Made by a program: the position numbers and the translations under genes. Source: Microbacteriaceae bacterium (GTDB lineage: Bacteria; Actinomycetota; Actinomycetes; Actinomycetales; Microbacteriaceae). From it: 64,000 bases of DNA. The notes beneath the pieces are model-generated. The model ran no database searches, had not been told where the DNA came from, and was given only the letters and a program-made list of their open reading frames with translations. Positions 57,208-64,000 of this stretch are shown piece after piece (within the stretch, counting starts at the first letter, position 1; every line of letters begins with the position of its first letter). The stretch spans positions 1-64,000 of the forward strand of contig JAHEFZ010000003.1 in assembly GCA_024639935.1 (NCBI GenBank). The letters run 5' to 3'.

Positions 57208-58143
57208 ATGGCGCGCATTTTTTCGGATATCACCGCAGCATTCGGAAAGACCCCACTCGTCAGGCTGAACCGTGTCACCGACGGCTCGGAAGCGATCGTG
57301 CTCGCCAAGCTCGAATTTTACAACCCGACCTCGAGCGTCAAGGATCGACTGGGAATCGCCATCGTTGACGCCGCAGAAGCGTCGGGTGAACTCAAGCCCG
57401 GTGGAACGATCGTCGAGGCGACCAGTGGAAACACGGGAATTGCGCTCGCGATGGTCGGTGCCGCACGCGGCTACAACGTCGTGCTGACGATGCCGGAATC
57501 CATGTCGATTGAACGACGTGCGCTGTTGAAGGGGTTTGGGGCTGAACTTGTCTTGACGCCAGCACCGGAGGGAATGAAAGGCGCGGTGTCGCGTGCCGAG
57601 GAAATCGCCGCGGCGCGGCCCGGCGCTGTTCTTGCGCGACAATTTGAAAACGACGCGAATCCCGCTATTCACCGCAAGACCACAGCAGTCGAGATTTGGG
57701 ATGACACCGACGGCGCAGTAGACATTTTTGTTGCCGGCGTCGGTACCGGGGGAACCATCACCGGAACCGGGCAAGTACTCAAGGGAAAAAAGCCCAGTGT
57801 TCGAGTTGTCGCGGTTGAGCCCATCGATTCACCAATCCTCAACGGCGGCGCACCCGGCCCTCACAAGATTCAGGGAATCGGCGCGAACTTTGTTCCCGAG
57901 GTTCTCGACCGCGAGGTCTATGACGAGGTGATCGACGTGTCAATTTCAGATTCGGTTGATACCGCCCGTCGACTTGCTCGCGAGGAAGGCATCATGGCGG
58001 GAATCTCGTCGGGGGCGACCGCTTGGGCGGCCCTAGAACTGGCGAAGCGCCCCGAGAACAAGGGCAAGACCATCGTCGTCGTCCTCGCCTCCTACGGTGA
58101 GCGATATCTGTCTACTGTGTTGTTTGAGGGTATTCTCGACTAG
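57208..58143 (+). CDS. cysK: Cysteine synthase
   Basis: CysK makes cysteine from O-acetylserine and sulfide. The 311-residue PLP enzyme has [18 protein letters not shown] with the Schiff-base Lys, [19 protein letters not shown] and [18 protein letters not shown]. It starts after a clear CAGGAGA and ends at the base immediately before the cysE GTG. The pair would form the cysteine synthase complex. Confidence 0.96.
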   Translation: MARIFSDITAAFGKTPLVRLNRVTDGSEAIVLAKLEFYNPTSSVKDRLGIAIVDAAEASGELKPGGTIVEATSGNTGIALAMVGAARGYNVVLTMPESMSIERRALLKGFGAELVLTPAPEGMKGAVSRAEEIAAARPGAVLARQFENDANPAIHRKTTAVEIWDDTDGAVDIFVAGVGTGGTITGTGQVLKGKKPSVRVVAVEPIDSPILNGGAPGPHKIQGIGANFVPEVLDREVYDEVIDVSISDSVDTARRLAREEGIMAGISSGATAWAALELAKRPENKGKTIVVVLASYGERYLSTVLFEGILD

Positions 58144-58686
58144 GTGACCCCACTCCAACGCATTCGCGAGGACCTCGCGATGGCGATGGACCGCGACCCA
58201 GCGACGCGCACGAAGTCCGAAGCCTTCTGGGTGCTTTCGGGTCTTCACGCGGTCTGGTGGTACCGACTGACGCACGTGCTGTGGGGTTGGGGGTGGAGGT
58301 TTGTTGCTCGTTTCATCGCGCAGCTTGTTCGGTGGTGGACGCTCATCGAAATTCATCCCGGTGCCACAATCGGCAATCGTTTGTTTATCGACCACGGTGC
58401 GGGGGTCGTCATCGGTGAAACCGCGGTGATCGGCGACGATTGTATTTTCTATCACGGAGTGACACTCGGCGGGCAGGGTGACGAAAGGCATGGTCGCCGG
58501 CATCCGACAGTGGGCAACGGTGTTGCCATCGGTGCGGGAGCAATCGTTCTCGGGCCGGTCACGATAGGCGATAACTCCGCGATCGGGGCCGGAGCTGTCG
58601 TCCTCATCGATGTACCGGCGGATCGAACAGCTGTGGGTATGCCCGCCCGAGTGCTTCCCCGATCGTCGCGGCGGTCACGTTCGTGA
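58144..58686 (+). CDS. cysE: Serine O-acetyltransferase
   Basis: CysE acetylates serine using acetyl-CoA. The 180-residue protein has the N-terminal helical part (LRVLHRL-like YRLTHVLWGWGWRF region) and a left-handed hexapeptide-repeat helix (GATIGNRLFIDHGAGVVIGETAVIGDD, GVTLGG) with the catalytic His-Asp residues. It is shorter than the enterobacterial enzyme, a common bacterial form. It starts at GTG 58144, directly after the cysK stop, and overlaps plsC by 4 bp. Confidence 0.94.
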   Translation: MTPLQRIREDLAMAMDRDPATRTKSEAFWVLSGLHAVWWYRLTHVLWGWGWRFVARFIAQLVRWWTLIEIHPGATIGNRLFIDHGAGVVIGETAVIGDDCIFYHGVTLGGQGDERHGRRHPTVGNGVAIGAGAIVLGPVTIGDNSAIGAGAVVLIDVPADRTAVGMPARVLPRSSRRSRS

Positions 58687-59396
58687 TTAAATTCATCACT
58701 CGGGTTCTTTTCCCGCCGCTCATTCGCGTGCTTTTCGCCGCGACAATTATCGGACGCAAAAACATGCCTCTCAAGGGTGGTGTGATTCTCGCAAGCAACC
58801 ATCTGTCCTTTTTTGATTCCGTCATCATCACACTCTTGTCTCGCCGACCGGTTTCGTTTCTTGCGAAGGAAGAATATTTCACCGGTAAAGGCTTCTCCGG
58901 TTGGTTATCCAAAAAATTTTTTGAGGCGATCGATGCGATTCCTGTTAACCGCCGCTCCGCCTCGGCCGCCCAGGACGCCTTGGATTCTGGTCTCGCCCGA
59001 CTTGTGGACGGTGAATCCTTTGCAATGTACCCGGAAGGGACCCGCTCGCTCGACGGGCGACTGTATCGAGGCAAGACGGGTGTTGCGTGGCTTGCCCTGA
59101 CCGCCGGCGTTCCCGTTGTGCCGGTTGCGTTGACGGGCACCGACAAGATTCAGCCCGTCGGCACCAAGGGAATTCGCTTGGCAAAGTTGCGAATCGAATA
59201 CGGGAAACCGATGGACCTCTCTCGTTTTGGCGAGGCATCAAGCGGTAAAGCGCGACGGGATGCGACGGACGCAATAATGCTCGAAATTCAAACTATGTCC
59301 GGGCAGGAATTCGCCGGAATCTACAACGAGAAACCCGCGACGACCATCAAGGCAAAGGTCAGGCGACTGTTTCGGGGTCGGGCTCCACTGACATAG
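58683..59396 (+). CDS. plsC: 1-acyl-sn-glycerol-3-phosphate acyltransferase
   Basis: PlsC makes phosphatidic acid from lysophosphatidic acid. The 237-residue protein has SNHLSFFDSVI (the HxxxxD catalytic motif), FEAIDAIPVNR, YPEGTRSLDG and VPVVPVALTGTD, the four acyltransferase blocks, and an N-terminal membrane-binding helix. GTG 58683 overlaps the cysE stop. Its 3' end overlaps the convergent thioredoxin gene by 38 bp. Confidence 0.9.
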   Translation: MIKFITRVLFPPLIRVLFAATIIGRKNMPLKGGVILASNHLSFFDSVIITLLSRRPVSFLAKEEYFTGKGFSGWLSKKFFEAIDAIPVNRRSASAAQDALDSGLARLVDGESFAMYPEGTRSLDGRLYRGKTGVAWLALTAGVPVVPVALTGTDKIQPVGTKGIRLAKLRIEYGKPMDLSRFGEASSGKARRDATDAIMLEIQTMSGQEFAGIYNEKPATTIKAKVRRLFRGRAPLT

Positions 59397-59754
59397 TCGG
59401 CTTTGCAAGTTCTGTTCGAATGGCATCCATGTCAAGTTTTCGCGCTTGCGCGATGATGTCTTCGAGCGCCGATTCGGGCGCAGCACCAGCCTGATTGAAC
59501 AACAAGATTCCGTCACGGAACATCATGAGTGTCGGGATTGACCTAATCCCGGCCATCGCCGATAACTCTTGTTCCTTCTCGGTATCCACCTTCGCAAACG
59601 TGATGTCGGGGTGCTTGTCACTGACGCGTTCGTAAATAGGACCGAATTGCCTGCACGGCCCGCACCATTCCGCCCAAAAGTCCACCAAAACGAACGAGTC
59701 GTCGGCGACAATGGCCGCTTCGAAATCAACTTTATTGAATTCAACGGTAGCCAT
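59359..59754 (-). CDS. Thioredoxin
   Basis: A 131-residue thioredoxin with the redox motif WCGPCRQF near residue 31, VDTEKEQELSAMAGIRSIPTLMMFRDG including the cis-Pro, and a C-terminal helix. It has a roughly 20-residue acidic tail not seen in E. coli thioredoxin. No signal peptide, so cytoplasmic. It converges on plsC, overlapping by 38 bp. Confidence 0.93.
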   Translation of the reverse strand: MATVEFNKVDFEAAIVADDSFVLVDFWAEWCGPCRQFGPIYERVSDKHPDITFAKVDTEKEQELSAMAGIRSIPTLMMFRDGILLFNQAGAAPESALEDIIAQARKLDMDAIRTELAKPTMSVEPDPETVA

Positions 59755-59789
59755 GAATCTCTTTCGGTCGTGGCATCAGCCTAAATTGT

Positions 59790-60605
59790 TCACGGGTTCG
59801 ACTTGCTCTTACGCGCGACGGCGATCAACGAGGTGACGACCTGATCTGCCGTCTGGGAAGACTCGGCGGCCTGCGATTTCACCCAGGACGCCGCGGCTCC
59901 CGTGAGCGTAACGGTCACTGCTGGCGACGATGCCGCGTCAACTGCCGAGACGGCTGGGCCCTGCTTGTTCTGGCCACGAACGATTAGCGTTGCGACGGGC
60001 AGGGCGATCGTGCACAACGCATCGAGGATCAGAATCACGGCAAAGAATCGCCAATATACATCCTGAAAAGACTGCGGTGGGAAGTTTCCTTCGGCGAGGA
60101 TGACGGGGATGACGAGGGTCGGAACTATCGCGATGAGGATCAGAGCAACCGAGAGAGAGGAACGAATCCAGCGAAGTGGCGCCGTTTGCAGAAGCAACAT
60201 CAGATTTGCGTGTGCAAGCGACAGTGCAACGAGTCCCGAGATCGCGAACGTCTTGGTAATGTTCATGTAAATACCGCTGGGTTGGTAGGTATAGTCCCCG
60301 AAATTCCACCAGATCAGTATTGCGGCGGTGAGGAGCGCAAGAGCGCTCATGCCGATCCCAATCCAGCCAACAGCTTTGACGTCACGTTCAACGATGGCAA
60401 GGTGACAGAGTGCCAGCACCGAGAAGGCGGCAACGGCGAGCGTCGTGAGCATGACCTTGCCCTGCGTTTCGCCCAGTTCGCCTGACACGATTGTGTAAAT
60501 ACCGATTAGCGCCGTGATGACGAGCGCGATAACGACGGTCCATACTGCGATCCGACGGATGCCTTTGATGTTTCTTATTTCGCCAGTGTTGTGTTGGGAG
60601 GTCAT
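59790..60605 (-). CDS. Membrane protein of unknown function
   Basis: A 271-residue protein with about six transmembrane helices in the first 200 residues and a soluble Ala/Ser/Val-rich C-terminal tail ending KSKSNP. ATG 60605 (MTSQHNTGEIRNI) follows a weak Shine-Dalgarno. I do not recognise a family. It lies 35 bp upstream of thioredoxin on the same strand. Confidence 0.6.
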   Translation of the reverse strand: MTSQHNTGEIRNIKGIRRIAVWTVVIALVITALIGIYTIVSGELGETQGKVMLTTLAVAAFSVLALCHLAIVERDVKAVGWIGIGMSALALLTAAILIWWNFGDYTYQPSGIYMNITKTFAISGLVALSLAHANLMLLLQTAPLRWIRSSLSVALILIAIVPTLVIPVILAEGNFPPQSFQDVYWRFFAVILILDALCTIALPVATLIVRGQNKQGPAVSAVDAASSPAVTVTLTGAAASWVKSQAAESSQTADQVVTSLIAVARKSKSNP

Positions 60606-60657
60606 GGCCCCAGAATACAAGCGCTTGTCATACAAATCGAGGTTCGAGTGTTTCCTG

Positions 60658-61023
60658 CTAAGGGATGATGGGCAAGCCGGTGACGACTGCGGCGTTTTCG
60701 ACGCCCCCGGCGTTCGTGAGGTTTTCGTACCCCATGTCTCTCAGCGCGTCGATGGCTTGGCCAGCCCGATTGCCCGAACGGCAATAGACGATGTACGTAC
60801 CAGCCGGGTCGAACTTCAGGATTTCGTCGAAAAATGTTGCTCCCTGCCAATCGATGTTCACCGCACCGTCGAGATGGCCGGTGGCGAACTCTTCGGGTGT
60901 GCGGACATCGATGACAGCGGTGACGGAACTCATGTCTACATTCTCGGGGGCGCAGGCGCTGACGCCAAGTGTTAATCCGATGGCGACCGCAATCGCGGTC
61001 ATGGCCGTTGTAATTCGCTTCAT
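60658..61023 (-). CDS. Rhodanese-domain lipoprotein
   Basis: A 121-residue lipoprotein: signal MKRITTAMTAIAVAIGLTLG, lipobox VSAC with Cys24, then a single rhodanese domain with VIDVRTPEEFATGHLDGAVNID and the active-site loop YCRSGNRAGQA. Rhodaneses move sulfane sulfur, here outside the membrane. It is divergent from the CstR-like gene across an operator palindrome, fitting a persulfide pathway. Confidence 0.85.
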   Translation of the reverse strand: MKRITTAMTAIAVAIGLTLGVSACAPENVDMSSVTAVIDVRTPEEFATGHLDGAVNIDWQGATFFDEILKFDPAGTYIVYCRSGNRAGQAIDALRDMGYENLTNAGGVENAAVVTGLPIIP

Positions 61024-61033
61024 GGGACAGTCC

Positions 61034-61062
61034 TTTCGATACCCCCTAGGGTATGTTATGCT
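61034..61062 (+). promoter_or_regulatory. Divergent promoter with CstR/CsoR-type palindrome
   Basis: ATACCCCCTAGGGTAT at 61039-61054 is a near-perfect palindrome of the kind bound by CsoR/CstR regulators. It sits in the 17-bp spacer between a weak -35 (TTTCGA, 61034-61039) and a -10 (TATGCT, 61057-61062) reading towards the regulator gene. The same site can serve the divergent rhodanese gene. Confidence 0.7.
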
Positions 61063-61090
61063 CACGAGAAACGCAACTCAGAGGGGTGCC

Positions 61091-61348
61091 ATGATTATCG
61101 AACCAAACGAACTGAAAACTACTCGCGATCGACTCGCTCGCGTTCAAGGTCAAGTCGGCGGAATCGTTCGAATGATTGACGAGGGTCGTGATTGCACAGA
61201 AATTCTGCACCAGCTTTCTGCGGCGAGTACAGCTCTGAGCCGTGCCGGATACACCATCATCGCGACGGGCATGGCGAACTGCGCAATGGAACCGTCCGAC
61301 AGCGAAAGCCGTGCGGCGCTCGAAAAAGCATTCCTGTCACTTGCGTAA
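61091..61348 (+). CDS. CsoR-family repressor, CstR-like
   Basis: An 85-residue all-helical repressor of the CsoR/RcnR family. The two cysteines C35 and C64 are at the family positions, but the His of the copper site is Gly60. This favours a CstR-like sensor of persulfides over a copper sensor. The gene is followed 12 bp later by the CoA-disulfide-reductase-like gene and is divergent from the rhodanese lipoprotein. Confidence 0.78.
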   Translation: MIIEPNELKTTRDRLARVQGQVGGIVRMIDEGRDCTEILHQLSAASTALSRAGYTIIATGMANCAMEPSDSESRAALEKAFLSLA

Positions 61349-61360
61349 AGTGAACGCATC

Positions 61361-63022
61361 ATGAAAATCGCTATCGTAGGCGGCGTTGCCGGGGGAATGT
61401 CCGCCGCCACGCGGCTGCGCCGACTTGACGAAAAGGCTGAAATCACAATCTATGAAGCTGGCCCGGATGTGTCCTTTGCCAATTGCGGACTGCCATATTT
61501 CATCGGCGGAGTAATTGGCACACGATCGAAGCTGTTGCTGCAAACCCCCGCTAGCCTCGCGGCACGGTTCAACCTTGACGTGCGCGTGAACACACGCGTG
61601 ATGTCGATTGATCGCGCGGCGCGAACCGTGACGGTACACAATTCCGACAGCAATGAGACTTATACCGACTCCTACGACTCCCTCATTTTGTCACCAGGTG
61701 CCGCACCACGAATACTAGAGATTCCCGGATGGAATCGAGCGCTCACGTTGCGAAGCCTCGCTGACGCCGACCAAATCGCCTCGGCAATCGGCGGCGCCCC
61801 CAAACACGTCGTCATACTTGGAGCAGGATTTATCGGTGTCGAGGTTGCCGAAAATCTACGTCACCGCGGACATTCGGTCACAATTGTTCAATCGAGTTCC
61901 AGCATTCTTTCGCCGTTTGACCCCGAGATGATAGAGCCGTTCCATGCAAACCTTGAACAACATGGCGTGCGGATTGTGGTCAACGTGACGGCGACCGAAA
62001 TCACGGAATACGCCGTTGAACTGTCCGACGGAACCCGTCTCACGGCGGACATCGTCATCTCGTCCGTTGGGGTAACCCCCGACCACGCGCTGGCGATCGA
62101 GGCGGGGCTTCGCATTGGTAAAGCCGGCGGGATCTGGGTGGACAATCAGCAACGGACGAGTGACCCCAACATCTACGCCGTCGGTGATGCCGCGGAAAAG
62201 GTTTCACTGTTCACCGGTGACGAGCAGATGGTGTGGCTTGCCAACCTTGCGAACCGCCAAGGTCGCCTTGTCGCCGATGTTGTTGCGGGGCTCGACGTCA
62301 CAGCTCGGCCATCTGTCACCACGGGCATTGTCGGGGCATTCGGAATGGCGGCCGCAATGACTGGTTTGAGCGAGAAGGCTGCCCGCCGAGCCGGAATCGC
62401 TCACCACGTAATGCACGTGCATCCAAGTTCGCACGCCGGCTACTACCCTGGCGCTGAAACGATGTCACTCAAGATGGTCTTTGCTCGTGAGACTGGCGCA
62501 CTACTCGGCGCGCAGGCAGTCGGAAACGATGGCGTTGATAAGCGCATCGACGTCATTGCCACCGCGATTTATGGCCGTCTCACCGTATCGGACCTCATGA
62601 ACCTCGAACTTGCCTATGCGCCTCAATTCGGGTCGGCTAAGGACGCCATCAACCAAGCCGGTTATGTCGGTGACAACATCATGGATGGGCGCACGCCGAC
62701 TATTCAGTGGCACGAACTCGAGGAGCGCCGTGCCGCGGGCGCCGTGCTCATCGATGTTAGAACGGACGAGGAAAATCAGGCCGGCTCCATACCGGACTCA
62801 TTGCTGATTCCCGTCGACGACCTGAGAAACCGCCTCGACGAGATTTCCGCGAAAGACGTCATCGTCCACTGTAAAGTCGGGCAGCGCGGGCATACCGCTA
62901 CCCAAATACTCCGCTCCCACGGATTCACGGCTTCCAACCTCGACGGTGGGTATCTGACGTGGCGCGCGGGCACGGATTCGATCGCACGTTCGAATCCCGC
63001 TTCATCACCAATCAACAACTAA
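61361..63022 (+). CDS. CoA-disulfide-reductase-like flavoprotein fused to rhodanese
   Basis: A 553-residue protein. The first 450 residues form a pyridine-nucleotide-disulfide oxidoreductase: FAD motif VGGVAGGMSAATRLRRL, the single redox Cys in SFANCGLPYFIGG, and a second dinucleotide motif VVILGAGFIGVEVAENLR. The C-terminal 90 residues are a rhodanese domain with CKVGQRG. This matches CoADR-RHD proteins, which reduce CoA persulfides and polysulfides. It is in one unit with the CstR-like regulator. Confidence 0.9.
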   Translation: MKIAIVGGVAGGMSAATRLRRLDEKAEITIYEAGPDVSFANCGLPYFIGGVIGTRSKLLLQTPASLAARFNLDVRVNTRVMSIDRAARTVTVHNSDSNETYTDSYDSLILSPGAAPRILEIPGWNRALTLRSLADADQIASAIGGAPKHVVILGAGFIGVEVAENLRHRGHSVTIVQSSSSILSPFDPEMIEPFHANLEQHGVRIVVNVTATEITEYAVELSDGTRLTADIVISSVGVTPDHALAIEAGLRIGKAGGIWVDNQQRTSDPNIYAVGDAAEKVSLFTGDEQMVWLANLANRQGRLVADVVAGLDVTARPSVTTGIVGAFGMAAAMTGLSEKAARRAGIAHHVMHVHPSSHAGYYPGAETMSLKMVFARETGALLGAQAVGNDGVDKRIDVIATAIYGRLTVSDLMNLELAYAPQFGSAKDAINQAGYVGDNIMDGRTPTIQWHELEERRAAGAVLIDVRTDEENQAGSIPDSLLIPVDDLRNRLDEISAKDVIVHCKVGQRGHTATQILRSHGFTASNLDGGYLTWRAGTDSIARSNPASSPINN

Positions 63023-63031
63023 GGAGAATCT

Positions 63032-63148
63032 ATGTGCCAGAAAGTGACATGCAACGATTGCGGTAAGCCGACGTGGGACGGATGCGGGCAGCACATCGAG
63101 CAGGCACTCGCTGATGTCAAACCCGGCGATCGCTGCACGTGTAGATAA
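63032..63148 (+). CDS. 38-residue Cys-rich small protein
   Basis: A short gene reading MCQKVTCNDCGKPTWDGCG then QHIEQALADVKPGDRCTCR. It contains six cysteines, two in a CxxC, suited to binding zinc or reacting with persulfides. AAGGAG lies at the right distance before ATG 63032, 9 bp after the CoADR-rhodanese gene, so it belongs to the same operon. Similar 'MCxxVTCxxCGKxTWxGCG' proteins occur in actinobacteria and elsewhere; function unknown. Confidence 0.75.
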   Translation: MCQKVTCNDCGKPTWDGCGQHIEQALADVKPGDRCTCR

Positions 63149-63195
63149 CTCGAAACGAGCGTCTCACCGAGATGCGGTGTGGCCCGAATCGTTGA

Positions 63196-64000
63196 CTATT
63201 GCGACGCCTTCTTCCGCGAGGTCGACCGCTTTTCTGCCGAGGCCCCAAGCGAGAAGCTCGCGGCAAACGCAACGGCCAAGAAGCCCGCAGCGAGGTAGGC
63301 GGCGCTCGCGGTTCCGCTAGACATGGCGAGCTTGGCGTCAGACGCAAAGTCCGCTGTTGCGGGGTTTGCGTCGAGTCCGCTGATTGCGCCACCTGCCGAA
63401 TCGATAACGGCGGTGACGATTGGCGCACCGACGGCTTCGGGCACGTTTCGATCCGCGAGTGACGATTCGAGGCTTAACTGCGCCGTCGTGAACAACACCG
63501 TTCCGATGACGGCAATTCCCAACGCGGATCCGATCTGGCGCGACGTACTGGATGTGCCCGAGCCCTGACCGCTCGCCGCGACAGGGACGTCCTTCAAGAC
63601 AACGCCGGTCAATTGCGCGGTCGCGAAACCCACGCCCATTCCATAGACAAAAAGGAATGGCACAATCGACCAACCGGTTGCCTCTGGCGAGACCATGAGG
63701 CCAATTCCCGCCACACCGATCATTTCGAGAATGAGCCCAATTCGAATCACCCACGTAGCTTCGAGACGCGAACCCAACCCAGCAGCAATCCCGCTGGCGG
63801 CGAATGATCCGACGGCAAGGGCGAGAATGACCAATCCAGATTCAAACGCCGAGTAACCGAGAACGAACTGAAGCCAGAGGGGCAGCGCGAGGATAATCCC
63901 GAATTCGCCCATACTCACAATCAGGGCGACGAGGTTGCCGTTTCGGAAACTCGGAATAGAAAATAGCCCGAACGCGATGAGAGTCGATTTTCCGGCCTTC
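63196..64000 (-). CDS. MFS transporter, DHA2-like, 5' end outside window
   Basis: The C-terminal 267 codons of a major-facilitator drug-exporter-like protein, still open at the window edge. Visible helices include EFGIILALPLWLQFVLGYSAF, VPFLFVYGMGVGFATAQLTGVVL and the last segment AAYLAAGFLAVAFAASFSLGASA. The segment SGTSSTSRQIGSALGIAVIGT is typical of the 14-helix DHA2 drug:H+ family. It ends with a basic Lys/Arg tail. It converges on the Cys-rich protein gene with a 47-bp gap. Confidence 0.82.
   Translation of the reverse strand, partial: KAGKSTLIAFGLFSIPSFRNGNLVALIVSMGEFGIILALPLWLQFVLGYSAFESGLVILALAVGSFAASGIAAGLGSRLEATWVIRIGLILEMIGVAGIGLMVSPEATGWSIVPFLFVYGMGVGFATAQLTGVVLKDVPVAASGQGSGTSSTSRQIGSALGIAVIGTVLFTTAQLSLESSLADRNVPEAVGAPIVTAVIDSAGGAISGLDANPATADFASDAKLAMSSGTASAAYLAAGFLAVAFAASFSLGASAEKRSTSRKKASQ

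Overview
The window is a dense chromosomal segment from a member of the Actinomycetota, most likely a Microbacteriaceae-like member of the Micrococcales. The evidence is the HspR/HAIR-controlled dnaK operon, a DUF3073 gene and an SCP-like gene inside the purine cluster, a fused CopD-CtaG protein, the rpmB-rpmG-rpsN cluster next to a Zur-type regulator, many GTG starts and moderately high GC. There are no rRNA genes, tRNA genes, CRISPR arrays, insertion sequences or prophage. Many gene ends overlap, which points to a small, compact genome.

Layout. 1-4.4 kb: end of a CCA-adding enzyme, then rpsF-ssb-rpsR-rplI, a terminator, a 180-bp cluster of DnaA-box-like sites, and dnaB. 4.5-8.3 kb: small membrane proteins, purB, and a WxG-like small protein coupled to a GHSQG hydrolase. 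8.4-11.9 kb: a three-gene 2-oxo-acid dehydrogenase operon. 11.9-13.8 kb: a Zur-controlled unit (His-rich membrane protein and zur), then zinc-free rpmB-rpmG-rpsN and an HU gene. 13.8-22.5 kb: CopD-CtaG, a PIF1-like helicase, dcd, idi, crtB-crtI and an MFS transporter. 22.6-28.8 kb: dnaK-grpE-dnaJ-hspR-clpB under a HAIR operator. 28.8-38 kb: nitroreductase, threonine aldolase, xthA, pyrE, a membrane-anchored Cys4 domain protein, an orphan DNA methyltransferase, a SPOUT methyltransferase, purA, two secreted proteins, chorismate mutase and a YqaJ-like nuclease. 38-48 kb: purL-purQ-purS, purC-purD, purF and purM with small conserved companions. 48-57 kb: two fluoride channels, a stand-alone TipAS-like protein coupled to an unusual RND exporter, and a catabolic locus (XRE-cupin regulator, cyclase-family hydrolase, NCS1 permease, ureohydrolase, NTF2-like protein). 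57-60.6 kb: cysK-cysE-plsC, thioredoxin and a membrane protein. 60.6-63.2 kb: a persulfide-sensing and detoxification module. The right edge cuts an MFS transporter.

How it works together. Nine purine genes (purA, B, C, D, F, L, M, Q, S) cover most of IMP synthesis and the two-step IMP-to-AMP branch. The heat-shock operon carries its own repressor. The zinc unit overlaps its own promoter with two Fur-family boxes, and all four classically zinc-variable ribosomal proteins here (S18, L28, L33, S14) are the cysteine-poor forms. The sulfur module has a CstR-like sensor, a palindromic operator, a rhodanese lipoprotein, a CoA-disulfide-reductase-like enzyme fused to rhodanese, and a 38-residue Cys-rich protein.

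The most unusual item is the 1200-residue RND transporter at 49330-52932. It has a roughly 190-residue insertion whose core is a four-cysteine domain also found in the membrane-anchored protein at 32230-33369, and it is translationally coupled to a DNA-binding-domain-free TipAS-like protein. The second is the DnaA-box cluster between rplI and dnaB. All functions are inferred from reading the sequence; no database search was run.
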